Assembly: GCA_000597885.1 (NCBI GenBank)
Contig: CP004371.1
Location: forward strand, 6,212,501 to 6,276,500
Direction of reading: 5' to 3'
Length of the DNA stretch: 64,000 nucleotides
Source of the DNA: Flammeovirgaceae bacterium 311
GTDB taxonomy: Bacteria > Bacteroidota > Bacteroidia > Cytophagales > Cyclobacteriaceae
Shown: in pieces, positions 1 through 9,834 of the stretch
Layout of the letters: each line of letters starts with the position of its first letter
Position numbering within the stretch: position 1 is the stretch's first letter
Notes under the pieces: model-generated
Told to the model about the DNA's origin: nothing
The model's database searches: none
What the model saw: only the letters and a program-made list of their open reading frames with translations
Program-made: the position numbers and the translations under genes

Positions 1-2048
1 AAAGCAGCGGCCTGTTGGGCAGAATCTATGCGGGTGATGATCACATGAAATTTTGGTGCCCGCTCCAGAACACCTTCCGGAAACAGCACGATGAAATTGG
101 TTTGTACCCGCTGCCAGTCCACCTCACGAATGCTCCCTACCCAGGTATCCATAACAGCGCCCTGTACATTGAAAGTAACTTTATCGCCAATACCAACTTT
201 CATGTCTTCGGCAATATTTTCCGACAGGGAAATAAAAATACTGTCATTGGGAGAAGCAACTTTGCCTCTCCAGCTGCCTTCTATGATAGTCTCGGAATCA
301 ATCAGCGAATCCCGGTAAGTAACCCTGTACTCCCTGTTCAGCACCCAGCTGCGCACACCTGATGTTGTGTCTTCCTTGATGGCGGCCGCACTCCGTCCCT
401 TAATTCCTTCCAGCCGCATGGTAACCACCGGCACCTGCTGCATGAGGGGCAGGTCGTATTGCTTTGTGAGGAGGGCTACTTCTTCTATCTGGTCATCCTG
501 TATATCAAAAAGTACCATGTTGGGCTGATTATCGCTGCCAGTGAGTTCAATCTTGTCGAGCAGCATGTTTTGTACAAAAAACAGGGTACAGATTAAAGCG
601 GTGCCCAACCCAATCGTAGTTACCAATACACCCGTCTGGTTATTGGGGCGATACAGGTTAGCCAGGCTTTGCCGCCAGCTGTACGACCATTCAACAGGGA
701 AAAACCTGCGGACCAGCCAGATCATAAGGCGGGCAATGGCAGCAAGGATCAGAAATGCCAGCAGGATGCCTCCCGTAAACACCATGGCTTTTACAAATTC
801 ACCCAGCTGCAGATAGGAGAAGCCTGCAATAAAGAGGATGATCAGCAGGAAAACAGCATAGCGTAGCTTATCTTTTTCCACATGTTCGTATGAGGCACGC
901 AAAGCTGTAAGCGGTGATATTTTCCGGATGGCGAGCAGCGGAAGCAGGCCAAACAGCAGCGCAACCACTACCCCCAGCAGGATTCCCTGAAGGATAGCTG
1001 GCCAGGAAATATTCGGACTCACCTCTACCGCCAGGAAATCGGCAAACAGCAGGGGCAGACCAAACTGTAATAAAGTACCCAGGAGCGATCCAAGAATAGC
1101 CCCGGTCAATCCCATCACCGTAATCTGTATGAGGAAAATACCCAGCGCTCCATTGCCCGTAACGCCGAGGCATCGCAAAATGGCTACGGATATTACCTTA
1201 TCTTTGATGTAGATATGCACAGAGCTGGCTACGCCAATACAACCCAGCAGCAGTGCTACAAAGGCCACCAGGTTCAGAAAGCCGGTTACATCTTTATAAG
1301 CACTGCCAATTTCCTCCTGTCGCTCTTCGGCAGTATCGTAGCGTAGCTCTTCTTTTTCCAGCCGGGGTTCTATGGTGCTCTCAAAAAGGCTGGCAAAGCG
1401 GGCATCACTCTCAAACCTGTAATAAAGTTTATAGTTAATCCGGCTTCCCTTTTGCAGCAAACCTGTAGAATCAAGGTATTGCAGTGGAATAAAAACTGGT
1501 GGCGCCACCGAGGTAGCTACCCCCGACTGTCCGGGAACCTTCAGCACACTGCCCCTGATGCCAAAGTTGAGATTCCCTATCTTGATGGTGTCTCCGGGTG
1601 CGGCATCATATTGCAGCAGCAGGGTGCGGTCGGCCAATGCCTGCTGACTATTTTGGTACATTCCGGCAGCCTCTGCAGGGCTGGTTTCAATTGCACCATA
1701 ATATGGATAATTTCCACCCAGGGCACGTACCTGCACCAGGCGTGAGCCACCATTTTTTGGAAACAAAACCATAGAGGCAAAGCTGATCTCTTCTGATGCC
1801 TCTGCCCCCAGGGAATCGAAGAACTGGCGCAGCTCCGGTGAAAAAGGCTGGTTGCTCTCCACCTCCAGATCGGCCCCCAGCAACTTTTTTGCTTCACCAT
1901 TTATTTCGTCCTGCAGGTTATTGCCAAAGGAGTTAATGGCTACCAGCGCAGCAATACCCAGTACAATGCTGCTCATGAACAGCAGGAGGCGGGATCTGTT
2001 TCGGCGGCTATCGCGCCAGGCCATTTTAAGTAACCAGGAGAAAGGCAT
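1..2048 (-). CDS. ybbP: ABC transporter permease, FtsX/YbbP type (3' end outside window)
   Basis: This is the membrane subunit of an FtsX/MacB-like ABC exporter, working with the ATPase encoded just upstream on the same strand. I read the minus strand from ATG at 2048; the frame stays open for about 682 codons and leaves the window, so the C-terminus is missing. An N-terminal membrane segment follows a basic stretch (residues about 10-35). Next comes a large extracytoplasmic region (about 40-240). A block of hydrophobic segments then begins with an FLNLVAFVALLLGCIGVASS-like helix typical of FtsX domains, and a second periplasmic region lies near the cut end. In E. coli the order tesA / ybbA-ybbP is the same, which supports the YbbP assignment over LolC/E. 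The substrate is unknown. A 209-base spacer separates it from the ATPase gene. Confidence 0.85.
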   Translation of the reverse strand, partial: MPFSWLLKMAWRDSRRNRSRLLLFMSSIVLGIAALVAINSFGNNLQDEINGEAKKLLGADLEVESNQPFSPELRQFFDSLGAEASEEISFASMVLFPKNGGSRLVQVRALGGNYPYYGAIETSPAEAAGMYQNSQQALADRTLLLQYDAAPGDTIKIGNLNFGIRGSVLKVPGQSGVATSVAPPVFIPLQYLDSTGLLQKGSRINYKLYYRFESDARFASLFESTIEPRLEKEELRYDTAEERQEEIGSAYKDVTGFLNLVAFVALLLGCIGVASSVHIYIKDKVISVAILRCLGVTGNGALGIFLIQITVMGLTGAILGSLLGTLLQFGLPLLFADFLAVEVSPNISWPAILQGILLGVVVALLFGLLPLLAIRKISPLTALRASYEHVEKDKLRYAVFLLIILFIAGFSYLQLGEFVKAMVFTGGILLAFLILAAIARLMIWLVRRFFPVEWSYSWRQSLANLYRPNNQTGVLVTTIGLGTALICTLFFVQNMLLDKIELTGSDNQPNMVLFDIQDDQIEEVALLTKQYDLPLMQQVPVVTMRLEGIKGRSAAAIKEDTTSGVRSWVLNREYRVTYRDSLIDSETIIEGSWRGKVASPNDSIFISLSENIAEDMKVGIGDKVTFNVQGAVMDTWVGSIREVDWQRVQTNFIVLFPEGVLERAPKFHVIITRIDSAQQAAA

Positions 2049-2257
2049 TGTAAATATGCTAATGTGCTAATTGTGAGGTAGGGTTCATTAAACTTTAGTG
2101 AGTACTATTCTGCTGCAGTCTCAAAATTTTTTTAGTTGTGCCGGGTTTATTAAGTGGAATACTATGATGAAGTTGTCAAATACTATTTTGGAACAATGAA
2201 TCACATATCCTACAACCTTTTTCATCTATTTACAATATACTATATACTCACTACGGC

Positions 2258-2962
2258 TTAAGGCCTTACCTGCATGGAGCCGCTTTCCTGGCTGTCGTAG
2301 GCAATTTTGCCGCCCCGGATCTGGATGATGCGGCCGGTTTTTTCGGCAAGCTCCAGGTCGTGGGTTACTACAACCAGGGTAGTGCCTGCCTCTCGGTTCA
2401 GCTCAAAGATCAGGTGTTCAATATGGGCGCCGGTATCTTCGTCGAGGTTGCCGGTGGGTTCATCGGCAAACAAAATCATTGGCTGATTAGAGAAAGCCCG
2501 TGCAATGGACACCCTTTGTTGTTCTCCGCCAGATAGCTGGGTGGGGTAGTGGTTCCGGCGTTCGGCCAGGCCAACTTTCTCCAGCAACTCCAGCGAACGC
2601 CTGGCCGCATTTTTGTCCCTTCTTAACTCCAGTGGCACCATTACATTTTCCAGGGCGGTGAGGGTTGGCATCAGGTTAAAGCTTTGAAAGATAAATCCCA
2701 CATGCTGGTTTCGTACCTCTGCCCGCTGGTCTTCGTTCAGCGCATCAAGGGGTACACCATTCAGGATTACAGAACCAGAGCTGGCGCGGTCCAAACCCGC
2801 ACATAAGCCCAGTAATGTGGTTTTACCACTGCCTGATGGACCTACAATCGCGCAGGTATCACCGGCGGCAATGGTAAAATTTACCCTGTCCAGCACGGTA
2901 AGGGAGCGATCACCACTACGGTAAGTTTTACTTAAATCTTTAACTTCAAGAATTAGATTCAT
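2258..2962 (-). CDS. ybbA: ABC transporter ATP-binding protein (YbbA/LolD type)
   Basis: This 234-residue cytoplasmic ATPase powers the adjacent FtsX-type permease. All catalytic motifs are visible: Walker A GPSGSGKTT at 41-49, a Q-loop glutamine near 93, the LSGGE signature at 143-147 and Walker B ILFADEP at 163-169, followed by GNLD and a switch histidine in VVVTHD. The length is usual for the LolD/MacB/YbbA subfamily. It diverges from the TesA-like gene with about 100 bases between, the arrangement known from gammaproteobacterial tesA-ybbA-ybbP. The subfamily call rests mainly on that neighbourhood; the ATPase function itself is secure. Confidence 0.92.
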   Translation of the reverse strand: MNLILEVKDLSKTYRSGDRSLTVLDRVNFTIAAGDTCAIVGPSGSGKTTLLGLCAGLDRASSGSVILNGVPLDALNEDQRAEVRNQHVGFIFQSFNLMPTLTALENVMVPLELRRDKNAARRSLELLEKVGLAERRNHYPTQLSGGEQQRVSIARAFSNQPMILFADEPTGNLDEDTGAHIEHLIFELNREAGTTLVVVTHDLELAEKTGRIIQIRGGKIAYDSQESGSMQVRP

Positions 2963-3078
2963 GCGCTGGAGCCCTCTATAATTTTTTTGAACAGCAAGGA
3001 TTATTAATTTATCGGCTGGCTGTAAACAACCTTATAACGTTGTATCGTTTAAATGTCGTAATGCAATCCTTTAATTCA

Positions 3079-3804
3079 ATGAGATTTTTTTTAAATATTC
3101 TTTTTATAAGTTTCTGTATAAGCCTCTTTGCAGCCTGTAATTCAAAGCCTGAACAAAGTACCCGCTCATCCGAGACAAAGGCGGAGCAGGGGAGCGAGGT
3201 GGCTACGGCCAACCCTGAAGAAGAGGAGGAGGAAAAGGTTATCATGTTCTTTGGCAACAGTCTTACGGCTGGCTATGGACTGGACGATCCCTCAAATGCT
3301 TTTCCGGGGCTTATTCAGAAAAAGCTGGATTCACTGGGCTATAATTACAAAGTGGTAAATGCTGGATTGAGTGGCGAAACCACTTCTGGAGGACTGCGAA
3401 GGATTGATTGGGTACTGGAAAGGCAAAAGGTCGATATATTTGTGCTGGAGCTGGGGGCCAATGATGGGCTAAGGGGGCAGGATCAGGACCAGATCAGAAG
3501 TAACCTGGAGGAAATGATCGATAAAGTAAGAAAAGCCTATCCCGATGCCAGGATCATTCTGGCGGGCATGATGGTACCCCCAAGCTTAGGTCAGGCCTAT
3601 AGCAGCAATTTTCAGAAAATATTTCCGGAAGTAGCAGAAAAGAAAGATGCTGAACTGATTCCTTTTTTGCTGCAGGATGTTGCCGGTGAGCGTGCGCTGA
3701 ACCAGGGAGACGGCATCCACCCCACTGCAGAAGGGCAAAAGATCCTTGCCAGAAACGTATGGGAAGTACTGGAAGACGTTATTGAAGAACAGCGGAGAGG
3801 TTAG
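3079..3804 (+). CDS. tesA: TesA-like GDSL arylesterase/lysophospholipase, lipoprotein
   Basis: This is an SGNH-fold esterase probably acting on acyl esters or thioesters at the cell envelope. The open frame extends upstream to a TTG at 3040, but ATG 3079 (or 3061) places a hydrophobic signal and lipobox LFAAC at the very N-terminus, so I chose 3079; the lipidated cysteine would be residue 20. After an acidic linker come the SGNH blocks: GNSL with nucleophile Ser61, the glycine-rich GLSGETT, GAND with the oxyanion Asn, and DGIHP carrying the Asp/His pair. The size, about 241 residues, fits the family. Being a lipoprotein rather than a soluble periplasmic enzyme is the main difference from E. 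coli TesA. It diverges from the ABC exporter genes. Confidence 0.88.
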   Translation: MRFFLNILFISFCISLFAACNSKPEQSTRSSETKAEQGSEVATANPEEEEEEKVIMFFGNSLTAGYGLDDPSNAFPGLIQKKLDSLGYNYKVVNAGLSGETTSGGLRRIDWVLERQKVDIFVLELGANDGLRGQDQDQIRSNLEEMIDKVRKAYPDARIILAGMMVPPSLGQAYSSNFQKIFPEVAEKKDAELIPFLLQDVAGERALNQGDGIHPTAEGQKILARNVWEVLEDVIEEQRRG

Positions 3805-3890
3805 CTTAAATCCATACCGCCTCTGCGTATACCTACCCCTCATACCGCAACTGCTGACTGCCCCTACCTCACAGCTCATACCCAACAAAC

Positions 3891-5075
3891 ATGCCACAGC
3901 ACACAACACCCCGCCTGCCTTCATTGCTCGATAATGATTTTTACAAATTTACCATGCAGCATGGGGTGGTAAAGCTATTTCCCCGTGCAAAGGCGCGCTA
4001 CCAGTTCATTAACAGGGGCAGGCACCGCTTTCCGGCTGGTTTTGGCGATGCGCTGCGCAAAGCAGTAGATGCCATGCAGGAGCTAAGCCTTAGCCTGGAA
4101 GAAAAAAGCTGGCTGGCAGCCACCTGTCCGTACCTGGACCCTACCTATCTTGACTTTCTGCAGGGTTTCTGTTACGATCCGGGAGAGGTTACCATTGTAC
4201 AGGAGGGGGAGGATCTGCAGGTAACGGTAGAAGGGTACTGGTACAGAACCATTTTATGGGAGGTTCCCCTGATGGCCCTCATCTCTGAACTGTACTATCC
4301 ACAGCACCTGCTGGAGCGGGTGGGTAACGAAGAGGTTACCCGCATCACCAGGGATAAGATTGAAAAATATGCGGCACTGGAGGTAAAGATAGCTGAGTTT
4401 GGCACCCGGCGCAGGCATTCTTATGAAGTGCATCGGCTGGTGGTAGAGGCGCTAAAGCAGTATGGTGGCAATACGTTTGTAGGCTCCAGTAATGTGCACC
4501 TGGCACGCATCAATGGTGTGAAACCCATTGGCACCCATGCCCACGAGTGGTTCATGTTTCATGCAGCAGGCTATGGTTTCAAAATGGCCAATGTGCTGGG
4601 GCTGCAGCATTGGGTTGATGTGTACCGCGGAGATTTGGGCATTGCCCTCTCAGATACCTATACCACCGATGTGTTTCTGCAGCAGTTTGATAAAATGTTC
4701 TCCAAACTGTTTGATGGCGTGCGCCATGACAGCAGCGATCCGGTGGCATTTGCAGAGCAGACGATCAGCCATTACCAGCGCCTGGGCATCGACCCGTTAT
4801 CAAAAACCATTATCTTTTCCGATGCGCTTCAGTATGATAAAGTGGCCCGTATTGCAGCATACTGCCGGGGTAAAATAGGCTTTTCGTTTGGTATTGGTAC
4901 TAACCTGACCAATGATGTAGGGCTCCAGGCCATGAATATGGTTATCAAAATGACAGAAACCCAGCCCGAAGGTGAGCAGTGGATACCCGTGGTGAAGCTC
5001 TCTGACGAAAGAGGTAAATATACAGGCCAGCCAGAAATGATAGACCTGGCGAAAAAGCTGCTGCAGATTGAGTAG
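3891..5075 (+). CDS. pncB: Nicotinate phosphoribosyltransferase
   Basis: It converts nicotinate, PRPP and ATP to nicotinate mononucleotide in the Preiss-Handler NAD salvage pathway. At 394 residues it has full family length. Diagnostic motifs are DNDFYKFTMQ at 14-23, FGTRRRHS at 170-177, SSNVHLA around His203 (the family's phosphorylated histidine region) and GTHAHEW at 214-220. The start ATG is preceded by a very G-poor leader, like those before pncA and ispE in this window. The nicotinamidase gene pncA, the preceding step of the pathway, lies about 19 kb downstream. It is probably transcribed alone. Confidence 0.96.
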   Translation: MPQHTTPRLPSLLDNDFYKFTMQHGVVKLFPRAKARYQFINRGRHRFPAGFGDALRKAVDAMQELSLSLEEKSWLAATCPYLDPTYLDFLQGFCYDPGEVTIVQEGEDLQVTVEGYWYRTILWEVPLMALISELYYPQHLLERVGNEEVTRITRDKIEKYAALEVKIAEFGTRRRHSYEVHRLVVEALKQYGGNTFVGSSNVHLARINGVKPIGTHAHEWFMFHAAGYGFKMANVLGLQHWVDVYRGDLGIALSDTYTTDVFLQQFDKMFSKLFDGVRHDSSDPVAFAEQTISHYQRLGIDPLSKTIIFSDALQYDKVARIAAYCRGKIGFSFGIGTNLTNDVGLQAMNMVIKMTETQPEGEQWIPVVKLSDERGKYTGQPEMIDLAKKLLQIE

Positions 5076-5177
5076 CGAATTGTTATGGAGCAATAGATTG
5101 GTTAAGACATTGTTTCTCCTCCTTTTTTTGAATTGAATACCATCTGGAGCTGGTAAATAAAGAGGAATAAGTTTGTG

Positions 5178-5339
5178 CTAATATACTCTTCCCTTATGAT
5201 AAAGTAATCTGGCACCAATAGCTAGTTGATTTTCAGCGGCCATTACTTCTGAAAAAATGTTAGTATAGCGAAAAAAGCTGCGGCTCACCAGCCCCTTGCG
5301 CTCTAGTTTTTCAATTGGCATTATAGTACTTATGTCCAT
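5178..5339 (-). CDS. Possible small hypothetical protein or gene remnant
   Basis: The minus strand encodes a 53-residue frame from ATG 5339 to a TAG at 5178. Its composition is protein-like (charged helix-forming N-terminal half, then an alternating hydrophobic tail ending RVY) and it contains no signal peptide. No family is recognised. It could be the decayed end of a longer gene, since nothing else occupies this gap, or a chance frame. Confidence 0.25.
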   Translation of the reverse strand: MDISTIMPIEKLERKGLVSRSFFRYTNIFSEVMAAENQLAIGARLLYHKGRVY

Positions 5340-5569
5340 TTCCTGAAACCCTGTATGTTAAATGTCCTTTCTACTTTTTGAACTAAGGATTTGGTTATTG
5401 GGTGTTAGTAAAGGTGCCAGATGAACAATATATACATTTAGAGAAGCCTGTAAATTATCCAACTGATTTCTGTAGAGTACGAAAGGATAGAAATGGGCAT
5501 AATTTTTTTTATAGTAATCAAACCTGCACTGTTGTTGCCTGAAGTAATTATGCTGTTTGATATCAAATG

Positions 5570-5604
5570 TTTGGCCAGGTTACTCAATATATTGGATATT
5601 TTTG
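5570..5604 (+). promoter_or_regulatory. Candidate Bacteroidota-type promoter for the STAND gene
   Basis: TTTG at 5570-5573 and TATTTTTG at 5597-5604 match the Bacteroidota -33 (TTTG) and -7 (TAnnTTTG) consensus with a 23-base spacer, at the long end of the usual range. The element lies about 140 bases before the start codon at 5745. Such short motifs occur by chance in AT-rich DNA. Confidence 0.3.
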
Positions 5605-5744
5605 ATAGAGTGTATGACTATTTTTTATTATATTGTATAAATACAGGCGGAGCATTATGATCATCGGATTCGCGCAATTTTGAACTGATACAAAGCCTTT
5701 ATACAATTCCTCCAAAATAAGTGTAGTTCATTAGCTTTTAAAAC

Positions 5745-8700
5745 ATGTCTAACCGGCGCAGGTCATTTGGAAAGAAGAAAGAGTTAGCCCAGAAGCAGCA
5801 ATTAGTAGGCAGAAAGGAGCAAATAGAGTTATTCCGTCAAAACCTTCATGCAGGACCAAACAGCGATAGTTTTCAGAACATCATCAACGTATATGGCCAG
5901 GGAGGGGTTGGCAAAACCACGCTCATCAATCACTTTAAAAAAGTTGCAGAGTTTGCAGCTGCATATCCGGTGGTGTTGGATATGGAAGATGTACAGCTCT
6001 ACCAGGTTCCTGCGGTGATGGCAAAAATTGCAGATGCTCTTGAATCGCAAAACTTTAGCTTTAAAAAATTCAGTAAACTCTATAAAGAGTATTTACAAAA
6101 GAGAAGCGAACTGGATGCTGATATTACCCGCACCAGCAGCCTTGTTGAAAATATAACGAATAAAGGCATTAAACTTGGATTTCATGCTGCTGCAGAATTT
6201 GTACCCGGTGGCGGGCTGGTAAAAGAATTTATTCCTGTAGATACTATTGCAGATAAAACAGGAAAATTAGCAGACACTGCCTGGCGTAAATTTGGAAATA
6301 TTGAAGATGTGGAGCTGGCACTTTACCCCCTGAAAAAGCTCACGCCTATCTGGTTAGATGAGCTATATGAATGCTACAATTGCCAGAACATCGTGCTCAT
6401 GTTCGATACCTACGAAGCGGCCAATCCAAAACTGGATGAGTGGTTCGTTGACCTGCTGAACAGCGAGTATGGAGATGTTCCCGAAAACATACTGCTGGTC
6501 TTCAGCGGAAGAGAAAAATTAGACACAATTCTCTGGAATGAGAATTTGGAGTTCATGACCTTCATATCCCTTAAACCTTTCACCCCTGCAGAAGCTAAAG
6601 AGTTTTTATCGAATAAAGGAATTACAGATGAACATATTATTAACTCCATTATATCTGTTTCAGGCTGTCTTCCTATTTACCTTGCGCTGTTAGTAGAGGA
6701 GAATCCGGATCAGATCGATCATGTTGCCCGCCCTACTGAAAAGGTTGTGGAACGTTTTCTGAGATACATTAATAATCCGGTACAAAGGAAGCTTGCCCGT
6801 TTAGCGGCGCTTCCCCGGAAATTAAATGTTGATGTAATCAAAAGACTCATAACCCCTGAAGAGTATAGGGAGGGCCTGTTTGACTGGCTAAAATCCCGGC
6901 CTTTTGTTCAAAACAGAGGAGGTAATTGGATCTACCATCCTATTGTTCGCCATCAAATGCTGGTACATAATAAAGAGGAATCCATAGAGATATGGGAAGA
7001 CCGGCATTATAAACTCGCGGCTTATAACCAGGAACTGGCGCAACGTATTCAACATGCAGAGGATAAAAAAAACTTTCAAGATGGGGAATGGAGAACACTC
7101 ATGCTTGAGCATTGGTACCATCGGCTATGCGCTAATTATAAGAGAGAATTACCCGGATTTTTGCAGTTTTTTATCAAGTCAGCCAAGTTTCGGGTTGCCT
7201 ATGCTGAATTAGTAACATACGGAGAGATAGTGGACCAGGCGGGGGAATTAGCAGGAGATCCGGCCTGGGGTGAATTGTTGAAGCATGGCATAAATGCTGT
7301 GTTAGCAGATGAGGCAGATTATGGTTTAGAGATGTTTACCTGTATGCTAACAGCAGGGGTAGAAGAACCTGAGTACATCGCCTACATCCATAATGCAATT
7401 GGAGTGGCCTACTCCAGTATGAAAGACGATAAAAGAGCTACGGATCATTATAAGAAAGCATTAGCAGTATTTCCCAACTATCCCAGGGTTTGGAGAAATT
7501 TGGCGTATGACTATAAGCTGGAGAAAAATTTTGATCTCTGCATCAGTCACTATTCAAAAGCTGTTGAGATTGATCCAACTGATATTGATTCTCTACATGA
7601 TTTAGCTTCTGCTTATGAAACTTTCCAGCACTACGATGAAGCGATTGAGATTATAAAAAAGGTCCTTGAAATTCTGCCAGATCGCACCATTACATGGAAT
7701 AATCTAGGCAATATCTATAGTGAAAAGCTTGAGTATGATGAAGCTATCCGGTGCTATAAAAAAGCCATAGAAATTCAACCCGATTATTATATTGCATGGT
7801 TCAATTCAGGCAATTTGTACTACAGAACAGAGAAGTACGATGAAGCAATCCAAAACCTGAAAAAATCAATTGAGATACAGCCGGATTATCCCCCTGCCCT
7901 CTATAATCTTGCTATTTCCTATTATAAGAAGGAAGAGTATGATGAAGCTATCCGATATAATGAAAAAGCCATTGAGGTACAAGCTGACTATCACCTTGCC
8001 TGGTTTAATCTAGGGGTAAATTACAGTAAATTAGATAAGCTTAATGAAGCCATTGAATGCTTTAAAAAGGTCACTGAAATTCAGACGGATTATGCTATGG
8101 CATGGAGGAGGCTTGGTGACGCCTACGATAAACAACAGGCCTATGATGAAGCTATCCTGTGCTATAAAAAGGAAGTTGAAATCCAGCCTGATAACCACTT
8201 TGCCTGGTATAACCAAGGGGTCAGCTACTATAGAAAACAAGAACATGTGAAAGCTGTGGAGTGCTTTAAAAAAGCAACTGAAATTAAGCCGGATTATAAC
8301 TATGCCTGGAATTATATAGGAGTAATCTATTATGAAATAAAAAACTATGAGGAAGCAATCAAGTGCTTTGAGAAAAGCATTGATATACAACCTGATTATT
8401 ATGTGGTATGGTACACTCTAGGTTTAGTCTATAATGAAAAGAAAGCCAATGATGAGGCCATCCGGTGTTTTGAGAAAGCAATTGAATTTCAACCGCATTA
8501 TTATTTTCCATGGAAGAACCTAGGGAATATCTATTATAATGATAAAACCTATGAAGAAGCCATCCGGTGTTATAGTAAGGCTCTTGAAATTCAAGCTGAT
8601 GACCATCTAGTTTGGTATAACCTCGGGGATTCCTATAAAAAGGAGCAGGAATATGATGAAGCAATACGGTGCTACAAAAAAGCCATAGAAATCAAATCTG

Positions 8701-9638
8701 AATATCTATTGGCTTGGTACAATATGGGGGTTATTCACGAGAACAAAAATGATTTTGATGAAGCTCTTAACTGTATGCTAAAATGTATTGAAATTCAGCC
8801 AGAAAATCATAACGTTTGGTATGATCTGGGAGTAATCAACTTCAAAAAGAAAGCCAATGATGAGGCCATCCGGTGCTTTAAAAGAGCAACTGAAATTCAA
8901 CCTGATTATCGTGCGGCATGGAGCTACATGGGAGTAATCTATCATGCACAAAAAGAGCTTGATAAAGCCATTCAAAGCTTTCACAAATTAATTGAGATTC
9001 AACCTGATCTTTATGCTGCATGGCATCATATGGGATCCGTTTATATTGAAAAACAGGATTTCGATGAAGCTATACTTTGTTATGAAAAAGCCATTGAGAT
9101 ACAACCTGACTATCATCCTGCCTGGTATATCCTGGGGGAGATCTATGGTTGGAAGAAAGAGTATGATAAGGCGAAGCGATGCCTGGAAAAAGTCACCGAA
9201 ATTCAACCTGATCATTATAACGCCTGGTATAAATTAGGTAGATTATTTTATAGGCAGCAGGAATATAAAAAAGCAATCTGGTGTGTTGAAAAAGCAATAA
9301 AGATTCAACCTGATTTTCCATCAGCCTGGGGCTCTTTAGGCTGGTATTATCTTACCGCCCATCGTTTTGCTGAGGCTGAAAATACATTGTTGAATTATTG
9401 GGAAACTAAAAGTGGTGAAGTAACCTACAATGTACCCATGAATATTGGTCATACTTACCTGCTACAAGGTAAAACTGATAAAGCAATGGACTGGTATAAA
9501 AAATCAATCAGTCTCTGTGGTAAAAATACTGAGCCCTTTTTCAAAGGAATGGAAGCCGATTATGAAGACTTACGCATCGCTTCTCTAGGAATAGAGAAAA
9601 GCCGATACAAACTTTTATTAGCAGAACTCTACAACTAG
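5745..9638 (+). CDS. STAND-type NTPase with about 21 C-terminal TPRs
   Basis: This 1297-residue protein has the three-part look of signal-transduction ATPases with numerous domains. A short basic N-terminus leads into an NTPase domain with Walker A GQGGVGKTT at 51-59 and Walker B NIVLMFDTYE around Asp221. Helical winged-helix-like regions follow (about 330-540), then TPRs from about 546 to 1260. TPRs 4-19 (648-1191) are sixteen uninterrupted 34-residue units with the motif YDEAIRCYKKAIEIQPDY. STAND proteins usually use the repeats to sense a ligand and oligomerise through the NTPase. No effector domain (nuclease, TIR, protease) is visible at either end, so it could act as a scaffold, a regulator or a sensor for a separate effector. 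The N-terminus lacks a signal peptide, so a cytoplasmic location is expected. It stands alone between long spacers. Confidence 0.85.
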   Translation: MSNRRRSFGKKKELAQKQQLVGRKEQIELFRQNLHAGPNSDSFQNIINVYGQGGVGKTTLINHFKKVAEFAAAYPVVLDMEDVQLYQVPAVMAKIADALESQNFSFKKFSKLYKEYLQKRSELDADITRTSSLVENITNKGIKLGFHAAAEFVPGGGLVKEFIPVDTIADKTGKLADTAWRKFGNIEDVELALYPLKKLTPIWLDELYECYNCQNIVLMFDTYEAANPKLDEWFVDLLNSEYGDVPENILLVFSGREKLDTILWNENLEFMTFISLKPFTPAEAKEFLSNKGITDEHIINSIISVSGCLPIYLALLVEENPDQIDHVARPTEKVVERFLRYINNPVQRKLARLAALPRKLNVDVIKRLITPEEYREGLFDWLKSRPFVQNRGGNWIYHPIVRHQMLVHNKEESIEIWEDRHYKLAAYNQELAQRIQHAEDKKNFQDGEWRTLMLEHWYHRLCANYKRELPGFLQFFIKSAKFRVAYAELVTYGEIVDQAGELAGDPAWGELLKHGINAVLADEADYGLEMFTCMLTAGVEEPEYIAYIHNAIGVAYSSMKDDKRATDHYKKALAVFPNYPRVWRNLAYDYKLEKNFDLCISHYSKAVEIDPTDIDSLHDLASAYETFQHYDEAIEIIKKVLEILPDRTITWNNLGNIYSEKLEYDEAIRCYKKAIEIQPDYYIAWFNSGNLYYRTEKYDEAIQNLKKSIEIQPDYPPALYNLAISYYKKEEYDEAIRYNEKAIEVQADYHLAWFNLGVNYSKLDKLNEAIECFKKVTEIQTDYAMAWRRLGDAYDKQQAYDEAILCYKKEVEIQPDNHFAWYNQGVSYYRKQEHVKAVECFKKATEIKPDYNYAWNYIGVIYYEIKNYEEAIKCFEKSIDIQPDYYVVWYTLGLVYNEKKANDEAIRCFEKAIEFQPHYYFPWKNLGNIYYNDKTYEEAIRCYSKALEIQADDHLVWYNLGDSYKKEQEYDEAIRCYKKAIEIKSEYLLAWYNMGVIHENKNDFDEALNCMLKCIEIQPENHNVWYDLGVINFKKKANDEAIRCFKRATEIQPDYRAAWSYMGVIYHAQKELDKAIQSFHKLIEIQPDLYAAWHHMGSVYIEKQDFDEAILCYEKAIEIQPDYHPAWYILGEIYGWKKEYDKAKRCLEKVTEIQPDHYNAWYKLGRLFYRQQEYKKAIWCVEKAIKIQPDFPSAWGSLGWYYLTAHRFAEAENTLLNYWETKSGEVTYNVPMNIGHTYLLQGKTDKAMDWYKKSISLCGKNTEPFFKGMEADYEDLRIASLGIEKSRYKLLLAELYN
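7686..9317 (+). repeat. Sixteen in-frame 102-bp repeats encoding TPRs
   Basis: Sixteen units of exactly 102 bases run without an insertion, each encoding one 34-residue TPR. Segments such as gatgaagctatccggtgcta recur nearly unchanged at the same phase. This makes the tract a likely site of unit gain and loss by recombination. Confidence 0.8.
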
Positions 9639-9834
9639 TGTAAAGGTGTTTTGTACATCTGTATTATAAGCGAATCACTATCACCGTATATGTGCTTTTT
9701 CTTCGATAAGCACCTTAACTATACAATGCACTGTTGAGAAGCACGAGAATTAGTGAAGGTTACGAACCTGATTATTAATCCAATTGTGTGACAGCATAAA
9801 CAGCATATATCACTACAGCAGGTAATTTTTTTCT

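Larger units (their letters stand above)
5076..5744. other. Long intergenic region
   Basis: This 669-base AT-rich gap follows pncB. It holds one 53-codon minus-strand frame (listed separately) and a promoter-like element near 5570-5604 facing the STAND gene. I saw no tRNA, no clear terminator hairpin and no IS ends. Confidence 0.6.

Noticed and set aside
7686-9317. Regularly spaced repeats as possible CRISPR
   Set aside because: Units are contiguous, 102 bp and coding in one frame (TPRs); no spacers.
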